This document shows, in pieces, positions 12,801-45,656 of a stretch of DNA of 64,000 bases. The stretch covers positions 22,716,925 to 22,780,924 of the forward strand of contig NC_092087.1 in assembly GCF_045679555.1 (NCBI RefSeq), read 5' to 3'. The position numbers and the translations under genes are program-made. Within the stretch, counting starts at the first letter, position 1. Each line of letters opens with the position of its first letter. This DNA comes from Salvelinus alpinus. Taxonomy: Eukaryota > Chordata > Actinopteri > Salmoniformes > Salmonidae. The notes under the pieces are model-generated. The model was not told the DNA's origin. It saw only the letters and a list, made by a program, of their open reading frames with translations, and made no database searches.

Positions 12801-14432
12801 GGTCAATCAATGTGGAAAATGTCAAGAACTTTGAAAGTTTCTTCAAGTGCAGTTGCAAAAACCATCAAGCCTATGATGAAACTAGCACTTATGAGGACCA
12901 CCACAGGAAAGAAAGACCCAGTTACATCTGATGCAGAAGATAAGTTAATTAGAGTTACAAGCCTCAGAAATCAGCAATTAACTGCGCTTAGTGGGACTAT
13001 CATTTGTTTTTCAACAAGACAATGACCCAAAACTCATCCAGACTGTGAAAGGGCTATTTGACTAAGGAGAGTGATGGAGTGCTGCATCAGATGACCTGGC
13101 CTCCACAATCACATGACCTCAACCCAATTGAGATGGTTTGGGATGAGTTGGACAACAGAGTGAAGGACAAGCAGCCAACAAGTGCTCAGCATATGTGGGG
13201 ACACCTTCAAGACTGTTGGAAAAGCATTCCAGGTGACTACTGGTTGAGAGAACACAAAGCCGTCATTAAGGCAAAAGGGTAGCTACTTTGAAGAATCTAA
13301 AATATATTTTAATTTGTTTAACACATGATTCCATGTGTTATTTCATAGTTTAGATGTCCTCAATATTATTCTACAATGTAGAAAATAGTAAAAATAAAGA
13401 AAAACCCTTGAATGCGTAGGTGTTCCAAACTTTTGACTGGTACTGTATGCCCTTTGAACAGGTAAAAACTACTATTGACAGTCCCTGATGAGAGAAGGAA
13501 ACAAAGAGCTCACCTCTCTTACAAAAGGTTTCACGTGGATCCCCTTTACCGTCTGGACGACGCCATCATAAAACTTCACGGTGTAAGATGCTGAGGGCAA
13601 ATGGAGGTCAGATGGATCAGGTTAATGCTGAACAGAATCCACAAATCTCTTCAATATGCATACGAGTACTTCCAAACCACTCACCATCTTTATTCACTGC
13701 CAAGACCTTGGCAGGGTAGAAGCGGCAATCAGACCAACTGGCGAGGACCTTGTCATTCACATGAAATCCCTGGACAGACAGATGAAATGAAGTGTCACTG
13801 TCAAACATGGATCCAGTATCAGCCTGAGCAAATGAAATCAAATAGAAGTAGGCGGGGCAAACAGAAGGACAGGTACAGCTAAGTAGAGCAACCAGTAGGG
13901 ATATAATAGGGAGAATAAGTAAGTAAATATAGTACATCTCTTACAGGGATAGGACAGTCGTCCAGCAGTCCCTGTCGTCTCAGCTGGATCCTCTCTACAG
14001 GTCTCAGGTAGGGGCTGGTCCAGTCAAACCACTCATCATAGCGGTGGCTCCACTGACGGTAGTGGATGAGGACCTTCTCGTCATCATAGTCAATCTTCTC
14101 TATGTTGGCTGGATACCTAGGAGCAGGGCGTATACGAGAGGGGTGATTGAGATGGGAGCAAAGGAACTCAACTGGAAGACAAGAGATCATTGGTGTATAG
14201 GTAATAAGAAAGGCTAGGATAACAGAGAATAGCAGAAAGTGAGAGAAAGACTGAAAAGGAGCTGAGGAATTAACAAAGAGAGATTGCAGGTAGAGTAAGA
14301 CAATTTACTGACAAAGAAAGAGTCAGAGAGGAACTGAAGCATGACTCACCAGTTTTTGAGGGCGTCTCTGGCCTCCAGCGTTGCTCCCACCTCAAAGGTT
14401 ATTCCTCTTCTGTTAGGGGGTGTCTTGCTCAT
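5030..14432 (-). CDS. phf20: PHD finger protein 20, complete coding region, 16 exons
   Basis: Chromatin reader of the nuclear NSL (KAT8/MOF) histone acetyltransferase complex; in mammals its second Tudor domain binds dimethyl-lysine (including on p53) and its PHD finger binds methylated H3K4. Joining the 16 exons listed below gives 3,129 bp and 1,042 residues plus stop; every donor/acceptor phase fits. Human PHF20 is about 1,010 residues. Domains: Tudor 1 (residues ~14-80), Tudor 2 (~86-150), acidic/basic linker with a KNKRTRRS patch, C2H2 finger (C403, C408, H421, H426), lysine-rich stretch (~550-562), PHD finger (C667, C669, C681, C684, H689, C692, C706, C709) and a conserved C-terminus ending ALCCST. 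The Tudor motifs [12 protein letters not shown] and [11 protein letters not shown] and the C-terminus match PHF20 better than the paralogue PHF20L1 (from memory of the families). Which teleost duplicate (a or b) it is cannot be told. Confidence 0.97.
5264..5468 (+). repeat. Dispersed salmonid repeat 3' fragment
   Basis: Contains GTAAGTAAGCATTTCACTAC and CATGTGACTAATACAATTTG, a tail that is very common in salmonid genomes, probably the 3' end of a retroposon. In the last phf20 intron, directly before a SINE. Confidence 0.6.
5472..5690 (+). mobile_element. tRNA-derived SINE (HpaI-related)
   Basis: The head GCAGGTAGCCTAGCAGTTAA plus GAGCTGACAAGGTAAAAAAT is the tRNA-related part of the salmonid HpaI-type SINE. 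The tail differs from the other copies here (TTCACTGCACCCATGTGGCA), so it belongs to another subfamily. Inside the last phf20 intron. Confidence 0.75.
5842..6022 (-). CDS. phf20: phf20 coding exon 15
   Basis: The acceptor ATGTCCAG precedes 6022. It encodes a glycine-rich lead (CGGGGDGSG) and then [19 protein letters not shown] and [12 protein letters not shown], the start of the conserved C-terminal helix. The donor is GATG|GTGAGA. Confidence 0.95.
6182..6650 (-). CDS. phf20: phf20 coding exon 14
   Basis: The acceptor CTCTGTAG precedes 6650. It encodes [13 protein letters not shown], a run of nine serines, and [20 protein letters not shown], both conserved in PHF20. It ends HTK before GTCAGT, phase 0. 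Confidence 0.95.
6741..6936 (-). CDS. phf20: phf20 coding exon 13
   Basis: The acceptor TGTTCCAG precedes 6936. It encodes [20 protein letters not shown] and [20 protein letters not shown], the highly conserved helical segment after the PHD finger. The donor is CTACA|GTAAGT. Confidence 0.96.
7627..7726 (-). CDS. phf20: phf20 coding exon 12 (PHD core)
   Basis: The acceptor CTCTCCAG precedes 7726. It encodes [20 protein letters not shown] and ends CYVCRDPP, the remaining six zinc ligands of the C4HC3 PHD finger, with the conserved Trp687. The donor is CCAG|GTGAGA. Confidence 0.97.
7979..8160 (-). CDS. phf20: phf20 coding exon 11 (acidic stretch, PHD start)
   Basis: The acceptor CCCTCTAG precedes 8160. 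It encodes [19 protein letters not shown] and ends [18 protein letters not shown], which carries the first two zinc ligands (C667, C669) of the PHD finger. Phase 0 before GTGAGC. Confidence 0.96.
8756..8911 (-). CDS. phf20: phf20 coding exon 10
   Basis: The acceptor TTAACAG precedes 8911 and the donor GATG|GTGGGT follows, phases 1 to 1. It encodes [17 protein letters not shown] and a His/Pro-rich stretch ending SEQMHVD. It corresponds to the weakly conserved region between poly-lysine and PHD. Confidence 0.9.
9530..9945 (+). mobile_element. 5S-rRNA-derived SINE, sense orientation
   Basis: 9545-9625 resembles the 3' half of 5S rRNA (GAAGCGAAGCAGGGTTG, then TGGATGGGAGACC), followed by a long unrelated body ending GTCAACTTACCTGCTAAAAT. 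A second copy lies inverted at 25742-26113. In a phf20 intron (8912-10099). Confidence 0.85.
10100..10198 (-). CDS. phf20: phf20 coding exon 9 (poly-lysine)
   Basis: Encodes [20 protein letters not shown], then L and eight lysines, then VKCG. Human PHF20 has a comparable poly-lysine run at this point. The acceptor is a tandem CAGCAG (10198 or 10195), both in frame, so transcripts may differ by one residue. The donor is TGTG|GTAAGG. Confidence 0.93.
10694..10894 (-). CDS. phf20: phf20 coding exon 8
   Basis: The acceptor CCCGGCAG precedes 10894 and the donor AGTG|GTATGG follows. It encodes a Ser/Thr/Pro- and Gln/Arg-rich stretch ([20 protein letters not shown], then [19 protein letters not shown]) between the zinc finger and the lysine-rich segment. 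Confidence 0.92.
10993..11256 (-). CDS. phf20: phf20 coding exon 7 (C2H2 zinc finger)
   Basis: The acceptor GTTTTCAG precedes 11256. The exon encodes [14 protein letters not shown], then [17 protein letters not shown], a single C2H2 finger (C-x4-C-x12-H-x4-H) that is characteristic of PHF20. A basic [12 protein letters not shown] segment follows. The donor is ATGC|GTAAGT. Confidence 0.96.
11355..11405 (-). CDS. phf20: phf20 coding exon 6 (51-bp microexon)
   Basis: A 51-bp exon between TTTCCAG and GTGAGT, phases 1 to 1. It encodes [17 protein letters not shown]. It is placed by exact splice sites and phase agreement with both neighbours. Confidence 0.88.
11645..12260 (-). CDS. phf20: phf20 coding exon 5 (charged linker)
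   Basis: Phase-0 acceptor GGAAATAG precedes 12260. The exon encodes [20 protein letters not shown], a basic [14 protein letters not shown] stretch, an acidic [15 protein letters not shown] stretch, and a long low-complexity Glu/Lys/Ser/Pro region ending LALPVK. The donor is AAAC|GTAAGA. Reading on past this donor meets a stop soon after, which supports the choice. This linker is the least conserved part of the family. Confidence 0.88.
12368..13447 (+). mobile_element. Tc1-like transposon, internally deleted
   Basis: Inverted ends: TACAGCACCAGTCAAAAGTT at the left and, inverted at the right, TACAGTACCAGTCAAAAGTT. Degraded transposase on the plus strand includes [18 protein letters not shown] (DDE-family C-terminal region). 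The centre of the gene is missing. It is the same family as the 1.56-kb copy at 54623. It fills about 86 percent of the phf20 intron 12261-13513. Confidence 0.92.
13514..13590 (-). CDS. phf20: phf20 coding exon 4 (Tudor 2, second half)
   Basis: The acceptor TGCCCTCAG precedes 13590. The exon encodes [20 protein letters not shown], completing Tudor 2, then PFVRE. It ends in phase 0 before GTGAGC. The next intron is largely one Tc1-like element. Confidence 0.95.
13685..13823 (-). CDS. phf20: phf20 coding exon 3 (Tudor 2, first half)
   Basis: The acceptor TTTGCTCAG precedes 13823. The exon encodes a short variable linker and then [20 protein letters not shown], the start of the Tudor 2 methyl-lysine reader. 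The donor GTGAGT follows GATG, phase 1. Confidence 0.95.
13945..14116 (-). CDS. phf20: phf20 coding exon 2 (Tudor 1)
   Basis: The acceptor CTCCTAG precedes 14116. The exon encodes [17 protein letters not shown] and then [18 protein letters not shown], the core of Tudor domain 1 with its aromatic residues. It ends in phase 0 at CCT before GTAAGA. Confidence 0.96.
14350..14432 (-). CDS. phf20: phf20 coding exon 1 (start codon)
   Basis: ATG at 14432-14430 begins [17 protein letters not shown], the expected PHF20 N-terminus. The exon ends AACTG before GTGAGT (donor 14349-14344), phase 2, splitting the Trp codon. The exon also carries about 21-24 bases of 5' UTR; the upstream acceptor is either 14456 or 14453 (tandem CAGCAG). 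Confidence 0.95.
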
Positions 14433-16225
14433 TGTGTCCACATCCACCTCCTGCTGACAGGCACAAAGTTCTACCTGGTTAAACACCAGAAACGCATAAT
14501 TCTAGTACCTAAATTGCTACACAAGGTCATACAAAAAATAACCAGAGTTGCTAGACTGGCTTAGAGCGAACTAGCTTAGATAGGACTGAGACCATAATCA
14601 GTGGAGAATTTTGTCAGTTTTCTTAATTTCTTTTGATCAGAGTCTACTTGTTACATAACGAATCACATTAGTGGAACGTGAATGCAAACAACGGTTCTAA
14701 GGAACTTAGTCATTTTGAGGGGACTGACATCAAGAGAGGAGAGAAAATTGGCTGAGGCTTGACTATATGGCTGAGAGAGAAGGGAATTATTACATAAATA
14801 CACAAACAATAATATGCCATTCATCAAACGCTTTTCTCCAAAGCGACTTACAATCATGCGTGCAAACATTTTATATATGAGTGGCCAACAGCGGTAGTCA
14901 AACCCAGGACCCTGGCATTATAAGCACCATGCTCTACTGACTGAGCCACTCACGACTACACAAGGGGATTCCACCAGGCATGGGGGTTGTGGGCGCGGCT
15001 TAAATCAGTCCAGAGTTGTCAGCAGAGAGAAAACTGTGCTGTTTCCCAATTTCCTGCAAGTCTATACTTTTTGCCATGGCTATTTGTGTTCTTATGATCG
15101 AACATTATAACAAAACCAATGGGGACCCCAATCGGGGGCCTATCAGTAATCCTGCGTGGCCTATCAGTAATCCAGCAGTGCCAAAAACACTTGACTGTCT
15201 AGATTATATTTTTGTGACTTCTAGTTCTCAACGATATTATATATATAAAAAAAAGATATATAGATCTTAGTTTGTTTCATCCAAAGTTAAGTGAAAATTG
15301 TAGTCTAAGGAACTCAGTGAGAAAGAAAACCTTTAAGGAATTAGAGCATCCATAAAGTAGTCATTATCATAAGCACTACAAACTCTTTATTAGCAAAGTC
15401 ATACTACATAAAGGGTGATGTAAAATTCCCTTACATCTGGTGCTCTTCCAAAGATGGCATAACCATTGACACCCTTCATATCGCTTGATATTCAGTTTGC
15501 ATGATTTCTGAAGCATATTCCTTAAAGGGTTTTATGAACCCTTTACAATATCAAATATATATGATCCATCATTTATCATACTACAATGTTTATCCCCCTA
15601 AAAAAACACTTAGCAAAGAAACCCCTATATGCTTCCTGCCTACTTCAGATCTCAACCTATGGCCACCTGCTTGCTTCACAAAGGATGCTACCTAAATTGA
15701 GGTGAATAGAAACCGGTCCTCCAGGGCAAACCAGCACGCAAACCTTCCTCTTTGAAGCTTTTGCAAGCAACCCTTATGAAAGACTCCATCGATTTGTACA
15801 TGAATACTGTCTAATCCACGTATTGAGCATCTTTCTGCAGCCAGTAGCCTAATAAATGAGGTCAAGAGACAGAAAGCTTTCGAAGACGTGGGCAGCACGC
15901 TATGAAATTCCGACAGTCTATTCTGTATCCCTATTTTTTTTGTTCAATCGGGGTGATCAAAGTATAATGATTCATTATAATTTTGGTAATTTACTAAAAT
16001 GTTAATTATGATTATGAAATTTGCTCAAATAAAAAATATGCATTGCTACTCAAACGGTCCATTGTCTGGTCCATTGCTTAGCGTTACATTGTTGTCTCGG
16101 GCCCTGGATACTTGGTATCCTCTCTATCCCAGTCAAACACAATCACCGGGAAACACACCATTCTAAACATATCTATGCAATACATTAGCCTACTTTGGGG
16201 AGGCCAAACTCACCGCAAAACTCAC
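14433..16225. other. phf20 5' intron, no gene seen
   Basis: Apart from the repeat at 14809-14955 I see only non-coding AT-rich sequence. Short open frames here match nothing and lack splice context. Confidence 0.6.
14809..14955 (+). repeat. Dispersed fish repeat (tRNA-like tail)
   Basis: Contains TTTTCTCCAAAGCGACTTAC and, near the end, CACCATGCTCTACTGACTGA, a widespread fish repeat with a tRNA-like segment. Confidence 0.6.
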
Positions 16226-16330
16226 CTTCGGGGAGAGACTTTGAGCATATTCCATATCAATGCAACCTAGCTAGTAGCCGGATATCTTCACGCTACTTGG
16301 CAAACCACGTGTTCTGGTCAGGCGAACATT
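16226..16330 (-). promoter_or_regulatory. Candidate phf20 non-coding first exon and promoter side
   Basis: A coding-exon-1 acceptor just upstream of the ATG implies an upstream 5' UTR exon. Here the minus strand has a strong donor (CCCCGAAG|GTGAGT, exon end 16226). An alternative lies near 17346 (ATCAAG|GTAACA), in a more CpG-bearing stretch (17380-17500). The true start site cannot be chosen from sequence alone. Inference. Confidence 0.35.
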
Positions 16331-17756
16331 CCACGTATTGAGACAATAGCAATGGTCTCTGAAATTAGATTAAGCTAGTTATGCAGATAGGCCAGTTGAA
16401 TAACACGAACCTACCGTAGGGCTATGTAAGTTCAATAAACACACCTATTCCGACAAAGCACTTGTGAATTAATAGGGCATTATTTGTTGGACTGACAGTG
16501 TCGCTCAAGACGCACGGAAGCGACCACAATCAAATGAAGCAAATGGCGCGCAATACACATATTTTGTTTAATATACTACGCCTGATAAAGGGTGAAAATA
16601 ACCTTCAATTTGGACCCTCAACTAAAGGCCTACTAATAGTCCATGGCTTTAAATGTACTATGTAGCCCGAGAACAGAAGCCTAGCACAAAAAATATCGAA
16701 ATAGTCTAATCCTGCCCTGTTATGCCATGTTTTTTATCCCCACATTTTTGGGAAAGCCGTCTGCGCGTTCTGCGCTTAAGCAATCACCTAGCATCCACTC
16801 AAAAGTGAGGCTCAAATAAAATGCGTAGGGTTTTACACAATTCACGACTGCAAAACTCGCTTTGTTGACTATAGTTTCTGAAAGCTTATTGTCAGATATT
16901 CTGTAAGGAGTGGGAGTGTTCATTATATTACACTGTAGTTCGTCAGTAATTTCACCAAAGCTAATTGGTTAAAGGGTCTGATAGGGGCGGGCTTTAGAAA
17001 TCTTACAGGCCATTTAGATTGTCATTCTTAAGGGGATCGCGGGGCCTCTGTAGGCCACACTTTTCTTACGGTACTAAATACTGCATGGAAATGTAGCATT
17101 TTGAACTTCCCTGAAGCTGCGGAACCCTCCAGAAAAACAATTACAAGTCAACCTTACGCCAAACAGTATAAACTGTATAAGATATCCATAAAACAAAATA
17201 CATCTACATTACAAGTCTTTTAAAGTTATTTGTTTAGAACTCAGGAAGCACAAGCAGCATTCACAATCTTTTGTGTTATTGATGCATAATACCTTTGGCT
17301 ATTATGTCGCAAATACTAAGACTAAAATGTTGCATCAAATGTTACCTTGATTTCTGAGTACTCTTTCCGATGGTGATGTGCACAATGAGCGATAGAATAT
17401 TTTCGTGTGGTGCCTCAACGTCTGATTCCAGTGCACGCAGTTACATTTTCTTCCCGATGCACTCGAGTCGCACTACCGGCGAATGGCACGCAACTACGCA
17501 TGTGCCATTATTAAAAGGACCTTCTGTTCTCGCATCACAGGGGTGCATGGTAGAGGCTACTTGTGCCAGAGCCATATATACATAAATAATAGGCCAACTT
17601 CTATAATTGTGAATGTTGTTATAATTCTAGACATTCAGTTAAAAAGCATTGATTCAATATTTCCCATTAAATGTTAATAGGGAGCTAACATGGCTGCCAT
17701 ATTGAAGTGTCATGTAAATGCATCATAATGCGGAAACCGCATTCGCCCAACTCTGC

Positions 17757-18670
17757 ATATATACACAAAAGTATGTGGACACCCATTCAAAATAGTGGAT
17801 TCAGTTATTTCAGCCACACTCGTTACAGACAGGTAAAATCGAGCACACAGCCATGCAATCTCCATAGACAAACAATGGCAGTAGAATAGCCTGTACTGAA
17901 GCGCTCAGTGACATTCAACGTGGCACCGTCATAGGATGCCACCGTTCCAACAAGTCAGTTTGTCAAATGTCTGCCCTGCTAGAGCTGCCCAATCAACTGT
18001 AAATGCTGTTATTGTGAAGTGGAAACATCTGGGAGCAACAACGGCCAAGCCACGAAGTGGTAGGCCACACAAGCTCACAGAACGGGACCATAGAGTGCTG
18101 AAGCGCCTAGCGCTTAAAAATCGTTTTTCCTTGATTGCAACAGTCATTACCGAGTTCCAAACTGCCTCTGGAAGCGATGTAAGCACAATAACTGTTTATT
18201 GGGAGCTTAATGGGTTTCCATGGCCGAGCAGCCCCACACAAGCCTAAGATCACCATGTATAATGTCAAGCGTCGGCTGGAGCGTCGGCTGAAGCTCGCCG
18301 CCATTGGACTCTGGAGCAGTGGAAACGCGTTCTCTGGAGTTATGAATCACGCTTCACCATCTGGCAGTCCGACGGACAAATCTGAATTTGGCGGATGCCA
18401 GGAGAACGCTACCTCCCCCAATGCATAGTGCCAACTGTAAAGTTTGGTGGAGGAGGAATAATGGTTGGTGGCTGTTTTTCATGGTTCGGGCTAGGCCCCT
18501 TAGTTCCAGTGAAGGGAAATCATTAATGCTACAGCATACAATGACATTGTCGACAATTCTGTGCTTCCAACTTTGTGTCAACAGTTTGGGGAAGGCCCAT
18601 ATTAAAGCCCATGATTTTGGAATGAGATGTTCAATTAGCAGGTGTCCACATACTTTTGACCATGTAGTGT
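17757..18670 (+). mobile_element. Tc1-like transposon, deleted (family 2)
   Basis: Ends carry AAAGTATGTGGACACC and, inverted, GGTGTCCACATACTTTTGAC. Plus-strand transposase remnants include KPRSGRPHKLTERDHRVLKR and TEFQTASGSDVSTIT (helix-turn-helix and linker), with frameshifts and loss of the last third. Another member lies at 51711-52914 on the other strand. Confidence 0.9.
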
Positions 18671-18680
18671 TTATACTGTA

Positions 18681-19897
18681 TACAGTTGCGGCCAAATATA
18701 TTGGCTCCTTTGCATTTTTCTTAAGTAATTCCCTATTCCTTCTAAAATAAATTGAAATTGAAAACAAATTTGTTCTCCACACCTTATGGGATTTTCAACA
18801 TTGCAGAACCAATTACATTTTTGTGAACTGTGTTAGTACTTGGTTGCACAACCTTTGGCCAAGATAACTGCCAACAAATGCTAATTTTAGTTGTACCTTT
18901 CTACTGGCAATTCAGCTCATCCTTCAGATTCATTTTGTCATCGGTCAACATAGGAAGACCCCACTACTGAAGGAGACACAAAAAAAGCCTGATTGAACTT
19001 CCCAAAACCCCACCTAAACAAGCCTAAATTCTGGGGAAAATTTTCTGTGGACCAATTAAATAAAATGTGTGATTTTGGGCAACACAGATCAGCGCTGTGT
19101 TTACTGACAACCAAATTAAGCATTCAATAAAAATAAAACCCTCGCTACAATCAAAGATGGGGGAGGTTTAATTAATGCTGTGGGGTTGCTTTGCTGCCTC
19201 TGGTACTGGGGGCCTTGGATGTGTGCAAGGCATCATGAAATCAGCAGATGATCAGGTGTTTTTAAATCCAATGTTCAACCCAGTGTCTGCATTGAAGGTT
19301 GTCAGTCTTCCATTTGGACAACGACCCCAAACACACATAAAAAAGCACTCAGGAATGGTTAAGAAGAGATGCTGGACTGTTCTGGAGTGGTCAGCGAAGA
19401 GTCCAGTGCTGGTTTCCCAAAAGCACATTAAGGCTAAGTTCATCGTTAGAACCATTGAACTTAGCCTTAAGATGCTTTTGGTTAACCGGGCCCAGATCTG
19501 AGTCACATCCAAATCCTATGGTGAGATCTGAAAACAGCAGTTGGTGGAGGGCACCTCTCAAATATCAAAGAACAAGAGCAGGTTGCTGCTGACAAGTGGG
19601 CCAAATTGTTGAAATGTGCAGCAAGATCATTGATGGCTATAAGAAGTTTGTGTGCAGTTATCTTGGCCTAAGGTTGTGCAACCAAGTACTAGCTCCAGGG
19701 TGCCCATAATTTTGTCCATGCCATTTCATTATTTTCCTAATTATAATTGCAAATTTAAGTTTACAAAAAGAACATTGGTTCTGCAATGTTGAAAATCCAA
19801 TAACAAGCGACCAAATATTTTTATAAATCTCAACTTATAAGAAATCGGGAATTATTTAAGAAGTGCAAGGGTGCCAATGTATTTGGCCGCAACTGTA
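18681..19897 (+). mobile_element. Tc1-like transposon, degenerate (family 3)
   Basis: Inverted ends TACAGTTGCGGCCAAATATA and TACAGTTGCGGCCAAATACA (right end inverted). The transposase remnant MLWGCFAASGTGGLGCVQGI is on the plus strand. It starts 10 bp after the end of the previous Tc1 copy and itself carries a small palindromic insertion at 19407-19492. Confidence 0.9.
19407..19492. mobile_element. Palindromic MITE inside Tc1
   Basis: Two arms of about 40 bp: TTTCCCAAAAGCACATTAAG, then GGCTAAGTTCATCGTTAGAA, and the inverse ending CTTAGCCTTAAGATGCTTTT. The Tc1 transposase frame is interrupted exactly here, and CAG flanks both sides. Confidence 0.75.
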
Positions 19898-20090
19898 TAT
19901 GGCTCTGACTTGTACCACAAGCCAATTATTTAATGTTTTATTTTTACAGTCGGCCTATACTGCATGTACTTCCAATGGCAAACTGACATCAATAGTAGGC
20001 TAGGCTATTTGACATCTTATCACTCAGCACATTTATCATGCTATTATTTCTTGAATAGTGCTCTCTTTTTTTATTCCAGGCAAAATGTTC

Positions 20091-20096
20091 TTTATT
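20091..20096 (-). terminator. Candidate arhgap39 polyadenylation signal
   Basis: AATAAA on the minus strand about 1.2 kb below the stop codon. The stretch 20100-21316 shows no transposon I recognise and would be the 3' UTR. Position and the repeat-free interval support it; no transcript evidence. Confidence 0.4.
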
Positions 20097-21316
20097 TAGA
20101 AACATGGTTTTTATCCCAATCATATTGTTAATTTCATTTTCTGCAACTTCTGCTCTACATTATGTAAAAAAAATGTTTTTGTTTTTCTAGGATCGCAACA
20201 GGAATATTCACCTTTACCCTGGATCATTAAAATTTTTTAAAGATATCTACAGACCACAAAGAAAATGTGACAGTAGTACTTTGTACATTTGTTTATGCCT
20301 CTTTTCAATGAGATATTGGTTTGTCGCCTTGAATAGATCTCCCATACACACAGTACAGTACAACACATACCAGACAGTATACATTTACAACCTCCTTCCT
20401 CAGCAGTTTAACACCAGAAGGTTTTTAATGCAGAACATTCTCTCCACAGATCACTAAAAAAGGGCATTTTACATAAGCTCCAAAACACATGGTCTTATTT
20501 CTTACAGTTTGTACTTTGACACGTAGGCTCTGGCTGTACAGTATATTAAAATAGCTGTGGTGGTACTCTGCCGCTTCAGATAAAATCATCAACATAGCAT
20601 TGAGACTAATGCAGGCTCTTGTTAATACAACTACTAAAACATCACAGACAAGCTTATTTCCAATGAGACATTTTAAATATATTTCCCCCCTCATCACACA
20701 CACACGCATGCAAAAACACACACAGTCCGACAAAAGAGGCCAAATATCAACATGATTTCTATGTAGATATAAATAAGGCAGGGACCCCGGGTCTGTTTGT
20801 CAGTTGCTCTGTTTCCTGACGACAAAGTCCATCCTATACAAACCATATGAAACTCCTTCTGCACAGCCCACATATCCAGTGAAACAATAGCACTTCACAT
20901 TCAGTCATAATGACATTTAGATTTTACATGCAGTTAAAAAAAGTCATCAAAACGAACTGGATAAAAACCGGTACCTATGATGTGAAGTCATTTGTAGTCT
21001 TTTTGAGTGTCATCATTGTGGGGTTTCCATCACAGAACACAATGTCTCCTCTGCAGTCAGCACATACAGTATGTATTGTTCTGCAGCCAGAAAGTAGAAC
21101 AGAGGGTGGGTCCAATGTCAAGTGACAGTATTAAAGATGCACTCCAGGATCTTAAGCACAACAAATTCGTAACATATAGTATGATTTTCCAGTGCATGTG
21201 TTGCTGCTTTGTGCTTTCAGACCAGTCAATGGAGTGGGGCAGGCTTCATACAGAAAAGCAGAGTGAATCTCTCTGTAACCATGGGGCATATGATGTCAGG
21301 GAAGGCAGGAGTCAGT

Positions 21317-44163
<22,847 letters not shown>

Positions 44164-45656
44164 TCATCCAACAAACAATCTGTAAACAACTTACACAGTC
44201 AAACACGGACTACAACGCAAACACCTTCAGATGACCCATATGGAGAGTATGAATGTTAGCGACCACAACACGTGTCCATCTGTGTGTGAGACAGTGCTAT
44301 AGAACGCTGGTTCAGCAGTGATGTCAACCATCTGGTGGGCAGAGGAGCAGCAGGAGTAGCACTGTGTGTCTGTAGTATGCGACAGGTGGACACACTCAGT
44401 ACGGCACTAAGACCACAGCCAGCAGGCCTGGAGAGCACCATCCGCCCCAGCAGCATCACACAGGGTATGGCGTAAGGAACACTAGCAGCTAACTCAGCAG
44501 AACACAGAGGTTCGGGTGGGGATTGGGAGACACTGGCCCACATACACACAGACAGGGTACAGGGGAATGTGTCATTAAGGGGGTAACCTGTCAGATTGAA
44601 TCAAAATGTGTTCCTGACTTAACTGAAAGGTGATACAGCTCTACAAGCTCATTCTGATATTTGATGATGAGTGTGATGATGTTATGATCTAGTTATCTGA
44701 TGCAGAGCAGCTTTAAGTGTGCCAATGAATCCACGAGGGACCACAGCCAGCCGGAGCCTGTGTCCTTCTACTGGGCTGAGTACCAGGCTGGGGGCTGGTG
44801 AGGAGGGTAGGCAGAAGGCGCGGATGGTGAGGAGGGAGGCAGAAGATAGACACAGGGATTCTTTCCCTTTCCCTCCAGTTTGGGACACATGTCCAGGGTA
44901 CCTGTGGTAGCGAGGGGGCGCAGGGTGTCCAGCACGGCCCACAGTGCCTAACGCATGCCCACATTTGTTCCTTGTGATCCTGCCAAGTAAGTCCCCTGCA
45001 CCCCCAGCCTCAAAATAGCCTCAGAAGAGCAGAGTGCCAGCCAAGTTGACAAGACCGTTTTTGCGTTGAGCATAAAGCTCAGTGGAAACTGGAAACAATC
45101 TATGTATTGCCCTGTTCTTCAGCCACATTCAGGTGAAAATACAAGGGGACAGAGGCCCTCTACACCATCCCTGCCTGTGTGCTGTCACTGTGTGTGTCTC
45201 TACTGTCTGCTGGGAAACCACCTGGCTCCCATTCTGAACAAGCACACATTATTCACTGTCACAGAATATGGCTACAATAGGACCAACCTCTTCAAGAAAG
45301 AGACAAATACATCTGTATCTAATCTGAAAATTAGCCCTGTTTTCTTCTGAGTATCTGCAGTGAAAGTATTTAAGTGTCCACATACATCACTATGTGAGTG
45401 CGAGAGTAAGTGAGTGAATCAGAGAGAGAGCGAGGGAGAAAGAGAGAAAGCGAGAGCGAGAGTGTTTAGGTCATGACGGATTGGCATGATGTGGGGGGGG
45501 GTAACGTTTACAAGTCTAGCTGATCCCAAAAGAGTCCTGCAGTGAGGCGCCATGGGTATGCTCGTTTCAGTTGAGGAGGGGACGATTTTTACACTGATGG
45601 ATCAGCAGTTTAAGGAGTGGAAATGAAGGTACAGTCAAAATGGAGGCCTAAGCAGT

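Noticed and set aside
44256-44942. Minus-strand frames near 44.3-44.9 kb as the missing first arhgap39 exon
   Set aside because: No similarity to the expected N-terminus and no phase-2 donor in the right frame.
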